Assembly: GCA_964386865.1 (NCBI GenBank)
Contig: CAYLUN010000055.1
Span: 1 to 35,478 of the forward strand
Source: CAYLUN01 sp964386865
GTDB lineage: Bacteria > Verrucomicrobiota > Kiritimatiellia > RFP12 > UBA1067
Length of the DNA stretch: 35,478 nucleotides
Direction of reading: 5' to 3'
The position numbers and the translations under genes were made by a program. Under the pieces are notes generated by a model. The model searched no databases, had not been told where the DNA came from, and saw only the letters and a list, made by a program, of their open reading frames with translations. This document shows, in pieces, positions 9,420 through 16,464 of this stretch (positions are counted from its first letter, which is position 1; each line of letters starts with the position of its first letter).

Positions 9420-10328
9420 TCACCACAGTTTCGCCGGGTACTCGCCCGCCGCGACCAGCGCCTGCACGGCTGCCATAACCACGGGCTTGTCCTCGCGGTA
9501 GGTCACGCCGAACCACGAGCTGTCAGTCGGCAAAACCTCGACCTCGACCCGGCCCTCTTGAACCATCTCGTCGACCACGAAGGGAATGTACCATTCGGCC
9601 TTCGAGTTGCCGATGTTGCTCTCCAGCCAGGGCGGGAACCGCGCCTTGAGGTCGGCGAACAGCTCCGGCGTGAAGCCCCACAGGTTCAGCGAGACCCGCT
9701 CCGTGCCCGTGAGCGCGACCGGCCGCGCGGGATCTTCGCGGTTCTCGGCCCCGCCCGGCACGCGAACCAGCTTGGTCATTTCGGTCACGCCCTCCAGCAG
9801 TCCGCCCGCGCTCACCCGGCACACGCCGCGCGCCACGCTGCCGTTGTCCGACAGCGTCTGGTCCAAGCGGTAGCCGACCATCGCGAAGCGGGGACGCGCC
9901 GCACCCGACTGCTCGCGCATGAGGAAGGCCGCCAGACGCTGGAAGGCGTCGCGCCCGTAGAAGTCGTCGGCGTTGATCGCCGCGAAAGGCGCCGTCACGA
10001 CTTTTCGCGCCGCGCGGATCGCATGCGCCGTGCCCCACGGCTTTGTGCGCCCATCCGGCATGCGGTACCCGATCGGCAGGTCGTCCATCGCCTGAAACGC
10101 GTAATCCACGGCCACCGCGCCCGCGTACTTCGCGCCGATCGTCTGGCGGAACACCGCCTCGAACTCGCGCCGGATCACGAACACCACGCGATCAAAGCCC
10201 GCGCGCACGGCGTCGTACACCGAATAGTCCATGATCGTCTCGCCCGAAGGCCCCACGGGATCGACCTGCTTGAGGCCGCCGTACCGACTGCCCATGCCCG
10301 CCGCCAAAATCACCAACGTCGGTTTCAT
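9420..10328 (-). CDS. Nucleotidyltransferase (NTP-transferase / sugar-nucleotide pyrophosphorylase fold)
   Basis: A 302-residue cytosolic protein of the nucleotidyltransferase (GT-A-like) superfamily, which couples NTPs to sugar phosphates or similar small molecules. The N-terminal nucleotide-binding motif LAAGMGSRYGGLKQ is at 8-21, a GKSM-like segment PSGETIMDYS follows, and the metal-binding region reads INADDFYG. The C-terminal half (WFGVTYREDKPVV) is family-like but not diagnostic of a substrate. The ATG overlaps the coaX stop as ATGA, and AGAGGA precedes it by about 5 nt, so it is probably translationally coupled to coaX. A specific pathway (cell-wall sugar, choline phosphate, etc.) cannot be assigned. 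Confidence 0.85.
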   Translation of the reverse strand: MKPTLVILAAGMGSRYGGLKQVDPVGPSGETIMDYSVYDAVRAGFDRVVFVIRREFEAVFRQTIGAKYAGAVAVDYAFQAMDDLPIGYRMPDGRTKPWGTAHAIRAARKVVTAPFAAINADDFYGRDAFQRLAAFLMREQSGAARPRFAMVGYRLDQTLSDNGSVARGVCRVSAGGLLEGVTEMTKLVRVPGGAENREDPARPVALTGTERVSLNLWGFTPELFADLKARFPPWLESNIGNSKAEWYIPFVVDEMVQEGRVEVEVLPTDSSWFGVTYREDKPVVMAAVQALVAAGEYPAKLW

Positions 10329-11074
10329 ACGTTCCTCTCAAAAATACATCCGAGCCCAAACAGCGTCAGCTCCGGGTCGATCACGAACGGCATGCCGGAG
10401 TCCTTCAGCGCCCACCCCGCATAGCCGCCGGTCGCCACCAGTTTGAACGCGCAGTTCATCGAGCCGCTCAGATACGTCACAATCTCGCGCACGATACCCC
10501 GGTAACCGACCTGCGCGCCGATGCGCATCGCCTGCTGCGTGCTCCGCCCGAACGCGGGGCACGGCCCCTCCAGCTCCACGCGCGGCAGCAGCGCCGTCCG
10601 CTCATACAGGTAGTCCGTCATCAGCGGCAGCCCGGGCGTGATCACGCCGCCCACATAGCGGCAGTCGGGCGTGACCACGTCGAAGGTCAGCGCCGTCCCA
10701 AAGTCCGCCACAATCAGCGGGGCGCCGTAGCGCCGCACGCCTCCGCAGGCGTCGGCGAGCCGGTCCGCGCCGATCGTCGCGGGGTCGGGATAGTCCACGG
10801 TCACGTCCATCGGCTGACCGGCCTTGACCACAAGCAGGTCGCACCCCAGCTCGCGGCGGACGAGCCGCTTCCACGCGGCGTTGACGCGCGGCACGACGGA
10901 GCCCAGCACCGCGCCGTTCACCGTGCCCCGCGCGGCCTTGCGCACCGCATCGGCGCAGGCCTCCGGCTGCTTCGCGATGCCGCCCTTAAGATGCGTCACC
11001 CGCGAGATCCGGCCCTTGTCGTACAGGCCGACGCCCGTCGACGTGTTTCCGACATCGATCACGATTACGCGCAT
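10325..11074 (-). CDS. coaX: Type III pantothenate kinase
   Basis: A 249-residue ASKHA-fold kinase that phosphorylates pantothenate, the first committed step of coenzyme A synthesis; the type III form is typically not feedback-inhibited by CoA. Visible family motifs are the N-terminal phosphate loop VIDVGNTSTGVGLY, the pantothenate/dimer segment TIGADRLADA, and DFGTALTFDVV followed by GGVITPGL. The length matches the family. I chose ATG 11074, two nt after the nadC stop, because it gives the canonical MRVIVIDVGNT start; GGAG lies about 12 nt upstream inside nadC. A longer start at 11092 has no ribosome-binding site. The stop overlaps the next gene as ATGA. Cofactor genes coaX and nadC side by side suggest a housekeeping operon. 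Confidence 0.95.
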   Translation of the reverse strand: MRVIVIDVGNTSTGVGLYDKGRISRVTHLKGGIAKQPEACADAVRKAARGTVNGAVLGSVVPRVNAAWKRLVRRELGCDLLVVKAGQPMDVTVDYPDPATIGADRLADACGGVRRYGAPLIVADFGTALTFDVVTPDCRYVGGVITPGLPLMTDYLYERTALLPRVELEGPCPAFGRSTQQAMRIGAQVGYRGIVREIVTYLSGSMNCAFKLVATGGYAGWALKDSGMPFVIDPELTLFGLGCIFERNV

Positions 11075-11076
11075 GG

Positions 11077-11949
11077 CTACACCACACTCCATTCGAGCGA
11101 CAGGTCCACGGCCCTGGCCGAATGCGTCAGGCAGCCGAGCGAGATCGCGTCCACGCCCGTGGCGGCCACCTCGCGCGCCCGCTCAAGGGTGATCCCTCCC
11201 GAGGCTTCGGTCTTGGAGGTGCCCTTGCAGAGGGCCACGCAGGCCCGCATCAAGTCGCACCCCATGTTATCAAGCATGATCCAATCAGGCTTGCCGCGCA
11301 GCGCGCTCACGCACTCCGCCAGGCTCTCGACCTCGATCTCGACCTCCAGCGCGGGATACGCCTGGCGCGCCGCCGCCACCGCGAGGTCGAGCCGGTCCGG
11401 ATCGCCGCCTTGCCACAGCCGGCGGTGGTTGTCCTTGAGCAGCACGCGGTCATACAGGCCGAAGCGGTGGTTTGTGCCGCCGCCGCACCGGACGGCGTAC
11501 TTCTCGAAGAGCCGCAGGTTGGGCGTGGTCTTGCGCGTGTCCAGGATCAGCGTGCCGAACTCGCGCACGGCCTCGACGAAGCGGCCCGTCAGCGTGGCGA
11601 TGCCGCAGAGGCGCTGCATGAAGTTGAGCGCGGTCCGCTCCGCGGTCAGGATCGAGGCGGCCTTGCCGCGAATCGTCAGGATCGTGCCGCCCTGGGCCAC
11701 CTCGGCGCCGTCCGGAACCACGATCTCCACCGCTAGCGACGGGTCGACCTGTTGCAGAACGCTCCTGCCGACCGTCGCGCCGGCCACGCGGCAGGCCTCG
11801 CGCGCCAGCACCTCGCCCGTCGCCCGCGCTCGGGGATCGACCAGCGCCAGCGTCGTCGCGTCACCGGAGCCGATGTCCTCGGCCAGCGCCGCCGCCACGG
11901 CCGAAAAGGCGCGCGGGTCGCGCATCACATCTGGAACCTCAGTCTGCAT
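11077..11949 (-). CDS. nadC: Nicotinate-nucleotide pyrophosphorylase (carboxylating), quinolinate phosphoribosyltransferase
   Basis: A 290-residue QPRTase that turns quinolinate plus PRPP into nicotinate mononucleotide, CO2 and PPi in de novo NAD synthesis. The sequence shows the family's catalytic block LILDTRKTTPNLR followed by KYAVRCGGGTNHR, the segment DRVLLKDNH, the acidic strand EVEIEVESL, DWIMLDNM, and the phosphate-binding SGGI. The true start is ATG 11949 with GGGAGGAG at about 5 nt. The frame stays open upstream to 12747 through the rhomboid gene, but that extension is antisense-quality sequence. It sits 2 nt after the rhomboid stop and 2 nt before coaX, so it is firmly intra-operonic. 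nadA and nadB are not in this window. Confidence 0.96.
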   Translation of the reverse strand: MQTEVPDVMRDPRAFSAVAAALAEDIGSGDATTLALVDPRARATGEVLAREACRVAGATVGRSVLQQVDPSLAVEIVVPDGAEVAQGGTILTIRGKAASILTAERTALNFMQRLCGIATLTGRFVEAVREFGTLILDTRKTTPNLRLFEKYAVRCGGGTNHRFGLYDRVLLKDNHRRLWQGGDPDRLDLAVAAARQAYPALEVEIEVESLAECVSALRGKPDWIMLDNMGCDLMRACVALCKGTSKTEASGGITLERAREVAATGVDAISLGCLTHSARAVDLSLEWSVV

Positions 11950-11951
11950 GC

Positions 11952-12713
11952 TCACTCCTCCCTGGCCACGCCCTGCCGCCTCAACCACAGGCCATAAAGA
12001 ACGCCGGCCAAGCAGCCGGCGAGATGCGTGGCGTAGGCCACCTGCACCTGCAAGAACAGCGCGGCGGCCACGTCTAGCCCGACGAGCACCAGCACCAGCG
12101 TACGCGCCTTCATCCGGACGGGAACGGGCAAGATCAGATAGACCACCCGGCGCGGAAAAAGCGCCGCGTACGCGCCAATAAGGCCGAACACGCCGCCCGA
12201 CGCGCCGACGCACATGGAGGTGTCGAGCGAAGCGGCCACGCCGACCGCCGGAAGCCAGCCGCGGATCAGACTGGGAACCCACTGCGACAGACCCTGCGTG
12301 CTCGGGAGATAGGGCGACAGCGCGTTCATGCCCAGCCACCCCAGGCCGCCGAGCACGCCCGACGCCAAGAACGCGCGCCAGAACCGCCGGCCGCCGATCT
12401 CGACCTCCAGCCCCGAGCCGAACAGCAGCACGACCAGCATGTTGAACGTGAGGTGCAGCCAGCCTGCATGGAGAAACAAATAGGTGACGGGCTGCCAGTA
12501 GAAGCCGTGGCTGAAGAGCGGCCAGTTCAACCCGAAGCACGGCACGATCGCCTGCTCGTACGAGTAGCCGTAGACAAACTCGACCCGGGCGGCGCCTTGC
12601 TGGACTAGAAAAACAAACAGGCACGCTACGGCCAATCGCACGGCGGCAGGCGCCAGAAAAAACAGCCCCCGCAGACGCCAAAGCCATCTGCGCATCAGAG
12701 AGATCAAAACCAA
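11952..12713 (-). CDS. Rhomboid-family intramembrane serine protease
   Basis: A 253-residue polytopic membrane protein with about six hydrophobic helices. The rhomboid signature is complete: HLTFN in the second helix region (His87, Asn91), GASGG with catalytic Ser172, and the catalytic partner His230 in YATHLAG. Such proteases cut substrates inside or next to their transmembrane helices. A large loop between helices 1 and 2 (about 41-70) is typical. The start is uncertain: TTG 12713 follows a G-run almost directly, the TTG at 12707 has that G-run at better spacing, and ATG 12695 has no clear site. It lies 14 nt downstream of a 75-aa single-pass membrane protein and 2 nt before nadC. No substrate is known; the small neighbour is a candidate partner only by position. 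Confidence 0.92.
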   Translation of the reverse strand: MVLISLMRRWLWRLRGLFFLAPAAVRLAVACLFVFLVQQGAARVEFVYGYSYEQAIVPCFGLNWPLFSHGFYWQPVTYLFLHAGWLHLTFNMLVVLLFGSGLEVEIGGRRFWRAFLASGVLGGLGWLGMNALSPYLPSTQGLSQWVPSLIRGWLPAVGVAASLDTSMCVGASGGVFGLIGAYAALFPRRVVYLILPVPVRMKARTLVLVLVGLDVAAALFLQVQVAYATHLAGCLAGVLYGLWLRRQGVAREE

Positions 12714-12727
12714 CCCCCGTTCCCGGT

Positions 12728-12955
12728 TCAGGCTGATTTAATCGCATCCCAGTTCATGTAGAGCACCGCGGTCACGGCGGCCATCAGCACGAACGCAACG
12801 ATCGCGCACACGCCGCCGATCACGTCGCTCTTGCCCGTGGACTGGGCGGCGAGCTCTTCCGCCGGATTGCGCAACCGCGCCGAGATAAAGGCCCCGCCTC
12901 CGGCGGTCTTCGCTTCCTCGGCCGCCGTTTCGACAGATGATTTCTTCAATTTCAT
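12728..12955 (-). CDS. Small single-pass membrane protein of unknown function
   Basis: A 75-residue protein. Residues 1-40 are charged and Ala/Lys/Glu-rich (MKLKKSSVETAAEE...), and residues 46-66 form one strong transmembrane helix (GGVCAIVAFVLMAAVTAVLYM) followed by a short tail. I do not recognise a family. Its ATG overlaps the stop of the upstream secreted protein as ATGA, and the rhomboid gene follows after 14 nt, so it is very likely translated as part of the operon. The helix is rich in small residues (Gly, Ala), the kind of helix rhomboids can cut, which makes a protease-substrate or protease-partner pair possible but unproven. Confidence 0.7.
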   Translation of the reverse strand: MKLKKSSVETAAEEAKTAGGGAFISARLRNPAEELAAQSTGKSDVIGGVCAIVAFVLMAAVTAVLYMNWDAIKSA

Positions 12956-15237
12956 GGCTTAAACTGTACCAAATCGCGGCCGCCTTGAGTAGCGGTTTTT
13001 TCAATGCGCAAACCCAGTTTTTCGGCCACGAGCCCCTCGGCGAGGGCGACGCCCGCGGGCGTCAGCGCGCCGTTGCGCACCAGCGTCACCGTCTCCCCCG
13101 CGATACGGAAGGCGGTGAACAAATCCACGGTTTCCACGCCGTGCGCGTCGGCCACGCGGACCACGGTCTCCGCGTACGCGCGAGCCGCGGCCGCATGGGG
13201 GCACGGCTCCGCGCCGGCCTCGCACCCGCAGCCGGGCAGCACGTCGAACGCAGGGGGCACCACCAGCAGCACGCGCGGGCGCCCGCAGGCCGGGCCGGAC
13301 AAGAGGCCGGCCATCACCGCGAGCCTGCGCTCGAAACCGGCCAGGCCGCCCTCGCGAGTGATTCCGTAGAACGAGGGCGCGTACACCAGCGCGGCGGCCG
13401 GCAGCGCGCCCTTCACCGCGACAAACGGCGCCAGCAGCGACATGCCCGTGGCGGACTCGTCCTGCTCGATGGACCGGACGTCCACCACGCGCCAAGGCGG
13501 AGTGCGGAGGCCGGAGGCCGGGGGGCGGACACCGGCGGCCGCGTAGATGAACCCGTCCAGCAGCGCCACGCCGTTCGTGCCCGAGGCCAGCCGGGCGGCA
13601 GGCGGATCCCCGCGCGACGCCTTGGAGGCGACCAGCACCACGAAGGCGCCTCCCGCCTTGAGCGACTCGCCCGAGACGGCGTCGGGCAGCGTGCCGAACG
13701 GCTCGCGCAGGAACTCGGCCTGGCCGCTGCTCAGCTCGGCCCCCGCATGCCGCAGGGCCCACGTCACACGCTTCACGGCCCCGGCCTCGAACTCGCTCAG
13801 ATAGACGCGCGCCCACCCTTTGTCGGTCGCGACCGCGTCGACCCGGCTGGTCGTCTTGCCGGTCGCCCAGACGATCTCCGACTCCAGTTCGTACGCGAGC
13901 CCGTCGGCGGCCGTTGTGCGCACGCGGATGATCGGGTGGACGCGGTCGTCCCCGTAGCACGCCGACGGAACATCCGTGATGCGCGTGGAGACGTCGTACT
14001 CGGCCCAGACCGGGCCGCCATAGGCGAGCGAGCGCTCGAACTGGGCCTCCTCGCCCGTGGCGGCGCGGGCCTGCAGGGCGAGCCGCGCGGGCAGCGCCGA
14101 CGCGCGCAGCGTCACGCGCGCTGACGCGCCCTCGCCGACGGCGCGGTCGCCGACCAGCCAGCGCGCCACGTGGTTGGTTCCCCAGCAGGCGCTTTCGTCT
14201 GTGCACGCAAAGGGAACGAACACCTCTTTCAGGCCCGCGAAGCGGTAGGCCGCGCCGCTGGCCGCCGTGGCGTACGGATGCAGGCGACGGCCCGCCCACT
14301 CCCAGCGGCCCTCGCGAAGGTCGCCGCCGGTGACCATCAGGACGTTCGAGGCGACGCCCGCCTCGCCGGCTCTCTTCCAAGCCAGCCCCGTGTCGATCTC
14401 CTCGCGGCACACGGTCCGCACCTGCACCCGGCGCAGCCCGGCTTTCAGCGGCACGTCCTGCCCCGCCGTCCACTTGTCGTAGGGCTGGTTGGCCGGATGC
14501 GCGAGCACCGGCGCGCCGTCGATCAGCAGCCAGGCCGGCGCGACTCCGGCGAGCCCAAACAGGTAATTGCCGTCTGCGGGGACCCGCAGCCACGTCTGCA
14601 GATCTACCAGATGGCTCTTGCGCGTCCAATCGCCGTGGTACCACCCCTTGAAGGTGGAGCCGAGCTTGAGGAAGTCGGAGACCGCGAACCACTCCGGCGG
14701 CGTGTCGAAACGCGTTTCCAGCGTACGGACATCCTCGAGGCTCAGCGGGAAGTCCATGCCCGCGGTGCGGCGCGCGCATCCGCGGAGCGGCGCCGGGTCA
14801 GCAACCGCCGCAGGCCCGGCGACCGCCGGCTTGTCGCCCGGCACGGGGTAGATCTTGACCGACTGATTGAGGCGCGCCTCGCGGGCGTCCACGAGCACCG
14901 TGAGCGTGCTCGCGTCAGCCCAAATGACGGATGCGGCGACCTCGTTGGTGGACTCGAACGCGCGCACGGCGGCGACCGGCTTATCTCCAACAGCAGCAGG
15001 TAGTTGAACGAGTATGAATTCGTCCTGCTGCTTTTCCACAAGCAGGCGGCACGGCGCCTCGGCCACGTTCCATACGGGCTTCGGCCGGAAGGCCGGGGCA
15101 GGCTGCGCGAGAGCCGAGAAGGCGAGACCGAGCGACACACACGCAGGCAGACAAGCCGCGTGCAGAGCGGGAACAAACCAAGGGGCCACTACGTGCCTGC
15201 GAAGCGCGAGTCTGCGCGAATCGGCGGGGCTTTTCAT
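12952..15237 (-). CDS. Secreted multidomain protein with degenerate SGNH-hydrolase-like C-terminus
   Basis: A 761-residue protein. The N-terminus has a long basic region, then a Sec signal peptide (ACVSLGLAFSALAQ, cut near residue 44). A middle region (GNYLFGLAGVAPAWLLIDGAPVL and following) resembles PA14-like beta-sandwich carbohydrate modules. The last ~130 residues resemble the end of SGNH/GDSL hydrolases: a VLLVVPP strand, a helix AYAETVVRVADAHG, ETVDLFTAF, then LVRNGALTPAGVALA. In PVC SGNH enzymes the last block usually reads DNGxH; here both Asp and His are replaced (RNGAL), so it is probably not an active esterase. The start at 15237 is set by GGAGG 6 nt upstream; the frame extends to 15624 without a better start. 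It heads the operon down to comF and overlaps the next gene as ATGA. A 35-bp heptamer array lies inside the coding region at 13496-13530. Confidence 0.8.
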   Translation of the reverse strand: MKSPADSRRLALRRHVVAPWFVPALHAACLPACVSLGLAFSALAQPAPAFRPKPVWNVAEAPCRLLVEKQQDEFILVQLPAAVGDKPVAAVRAFESTNEVAASVIWADASTLTVLVDAREARLNQSVKIYPVPGDKPAVAGPAAVADPAPLRGCARRTAGMDFPLSLEDVRTLETRFDTPPEWFAVSDFLKLGSTFKGWYHGDWTRKSHLVDLQTWLRVPADGNYLFGLAGVAPAWLLIDGAPVLAHPANQPYDKWTAGQDVPLKAGLRRVQVRTVCREEIDTGLAWKRAGEAGVASNVLMVTGGDLREGRWEWAGRRLHPYATAASGAAYRFAGLKEVFVPFACTDESACWGTNHVARWLVGDRAVGEGASARVTLRASALPARLALQARAATGEEAQFERSLAYGGPVWAEYDVSTRITDVPSACYGDDRVHPIIRVRTTAADGLAYELESEIVWATGKTTSRVDAVATDKGWARVYLSEFEAGAVKRVTWALRHAGAELSSGQAEFLREPFGTLPDAVSGESLKAGGAFVVLVASKASRGDPPAARLASGTNGVALLDGFIYAAAGVRPPASGLRTPPWRVVDVRSIEQDESATGMSLLAPFVAVKGALPAAALVYAPSFYGITREGGLAGFERRLAVMAGLLSGPACGRPRVLLVVPPAFDVLPGCGCEAGAEPCPHAAAARAYAETVVRVADAHGVETVDLFTAFRIAGETVTLVRNGALTPAGVALAEGLVAEKLGLRIEKTATQGGRDLVQFKP
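13496..13530. repeat. In-gene tandem heptamer array (five units, consensus GNCGGAG)
   Basis: Five consecutive 7-bp units, for example TGCGGAG then GCCGGAG. The array lies inside the secreted SGNH-like gene, where it encodes a Pro/Arg/Gly-rich stretch (VRPPASGLRTPPW) interrupting normal-looking sequence. It is the same class of array as those around the pseudopilin genes. Confidence 0.6.
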
Positions 15238-15251
15238 TCTTCGCCTCCAAA

Positions 15252-15298
15252 TCGAAATCGGGGCCGAGATCGAGACCCGACAGCGATCCCGATTTCGA
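15252..15298. repeat. 11-bp perfect inverted repeat in the leader of the minus-strand operon
   Basis: TCGAAATCGGG (15252-15262) and CCCGATTTCGA (15288-15298) are perfect inverted copies around 25 nt that repeat GATCGA/ACCCGA-like words. On the minus strand this is the 5' leader, ending 4 nt before the GGAGG of the 761-aa secreted protein. It may be an operator, a translation-control hairpin, or another relic of the short-unit arrays seen elsewhere. Confidence 0.55.
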
Positions 15299-15511
15299 CC
15301 GTCAGCCCAACTTGAAGTTATAAGTAAGCCCGGCACCGTTCCCCCGCACTCCGCCCTGCGTCGCGGACAGCACAGCCTTTTCCGACCAAACCAGACCCAG
15401 GTGTATACTCCAGTATTCATCTGCTGCTTCAAATTCCTTAAGCTCGATCCCGTGAATCGCGCTTTGCGGCCAAAAACCCGCGCTTCCTCTTTGCTCAACC
15501 CAACCCCTTCT

Positions 15512-15526
15512 TGGCATGATTTCTGC
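15512..15526 (+). promoter_or_regulatory. Sigma-54 (-24/-12) promoter candidate for the secretion locus
   Basis: TGGCATGATTTCTGC matches the consensus TGGCACG-N4-TTGC except at two positions. The invariant GG (15513-15514) and GC (15525-15526) have the required spacing. The predicted transcription start, about 12 nt downstream, is near 15538, almost on the ATG at 15540. Sigma-54 control of type IV pilin genes is well known in other bacteria. No activator-binding sites were identified. Confidence 0.55.
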
Positions 15527-15539
15527 GACATATAACACG

Positions 15540-16409
15540 ATGTATAGCACTCGCATATCACGCACGCGACTGGAAGAGGGTTCGGATACCGCGCTCGCGT
15601 GCCCTCTTTCGACGCAGACATCATGCCAAACCGGCAAGCGGGCGGACAGCGGCTTCACCCTCATCGAACTTCTGGTCGTTATCCTGATCATCGGCATCCT
15701 CGGTTCGGCGCTGGTCGTGTCGGTGCAGTCGGCCTACAAGCAGGCCCGGCAGACCAACTGCAAGTCCAACCTGCGGCAGTTCGGCGTGGCGCTCACCATC
15801 TACCGCGGCGAGCATGACGACCTGACCCCCGCCTGGACCTCGAACCTCTACCCGGACTACGTGGACGACCGGGGCATCTTTGTCTGCCGGGCCGACACGA
15901 ACAAGGGCACCGACACGCCGCGTCCGAAAGACCTGGTGACGCTGATCAAGGATTCGGGGAACGCCGCAGACAAGCCCGCGCTGTGGGACAACGACCAGAA
16001 CTCCGACAACAAGCGGAACGACTCGATCCAGTGCTGCAGCTACCTGTTTGAGTTCTCAGCGGCTGAGCCGTCCGGGATCAGCGGCTGGTACAAGGGCGAC
16101 ACGCTCCCCGCAAACACGGTCGTCAAGACCATGTGCGACTACAAGAACGTGCAGCTCCGCTACGGCGACCAGGCGAACATCGTGGACGGCAAGCAGATGC
16201 CGTACAGCGCCTCCCGCGTGCCGATCATCCGCTGCTTTCACCATTTTCGCGACCAGAAAGTCATCTGCTGGCAGAACTCGGCGACCGGCACAAAGACCGG
16301 CTCGACCAAAAAGGACTACATCACCATCAACGTGGCCTATGCAGGCAACGTCTTCGTCGGCCCCACCTGGTGGGAGGGCACCATGCATCCCGGAGAGTCC
16401 CAGCAATAA
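15540..16409 (+). CDS. Prepilin-type pseudopilin (PVC type)
   Basis: A 289-residue protein with a prepilin N-terminus: GFTLIELLVVILIIGILGSALVV, with cleavage expected after Gly38, methylated Phe at +1 and Glu at +5. The mature part continues with NCKSNLRQFGVALTIYRGEHDD and ends with VAYAGNVFVGPTWWEGTM, the layout of the large family of prepilin-type proteins in Lentisphaerae, Verrucomicrobia and Planctomycetes. It is exported through the pilus-like machine encoded downstream. The start is uncertain: ATG 15516 lies inside the -24 promoter element, while ATG 15540 lies at the predicted transcript start and has no ribosome-binding site, implying a nearly leaderless mRNA. The leader would be unusually long (38 aa). 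The secretin gene follows after 55 nt. Confidence 0.85.
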   Translation: MYSTRISRTRLEEGSDTALACPLSTQTSCQTGKRADSGFTLIELLVVILIIGILGSALVVSVQSAYKQARQTNCKSNLRQFGVALTIYRGEHDDLTPAWTSNLYPDYVDDRGIFVCRADTNKGTDTPRPKDLVTLIKDSGNAADKPALWDNDQNSDNKRNDSIQCCSYLFEFSAAEPSGISGWYKGDTLPANTVVKTMCDYKNVQLRYGDQANIVDGKQMPYSASRVPIIRCFHHFRDQKVICWQNSATGTKTGSTKKDYITINVAYAGNVFVGPTWWEGTMHPGESQQ

Positions 16410-16464
16410 AACCGTTTGACCACCGTTACCGTCATCACAGAAAACCGCCACAGCGAGTACGTCT

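Larger units (their letters stand above)
15238..15539. other. Divergent intergenic region (about 300 nt) before the secretion locus
   Basis: It separates the minus-strand operon starting at 15237 from the plus-strand secretion locus. It holds an 11-bp perfect inverted repeat close to the minus gene and a sigma-54-like promoter close to the plus gene, listed separately. On the minus strand TATAAC near 15319-15324 is a possible -10 without a good -35. I see no credible gene or RNA in the remainder. Confidence 0.5.

Noticed and set aside
11950..12747. Longer nadC reading upstream through the rhomboid gene
   Set aside because: The extension is Arg-rich shadow sequence, and the ATG at 11949 has an excellent ribosome-binding site and family-like N-terminus.
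12952..15237. Active SGNH esterase
   Set aside because: Expected catalytic Asp and His are replaced, and I cannot find a clear GDS block.
15238..15624. N-terminal extension of the SGNH-like gene
   Set aside because: It would bury the signal peptide and cross the inverted repeat and sigma-54 promoter; GGAGG fits ATG 15237.
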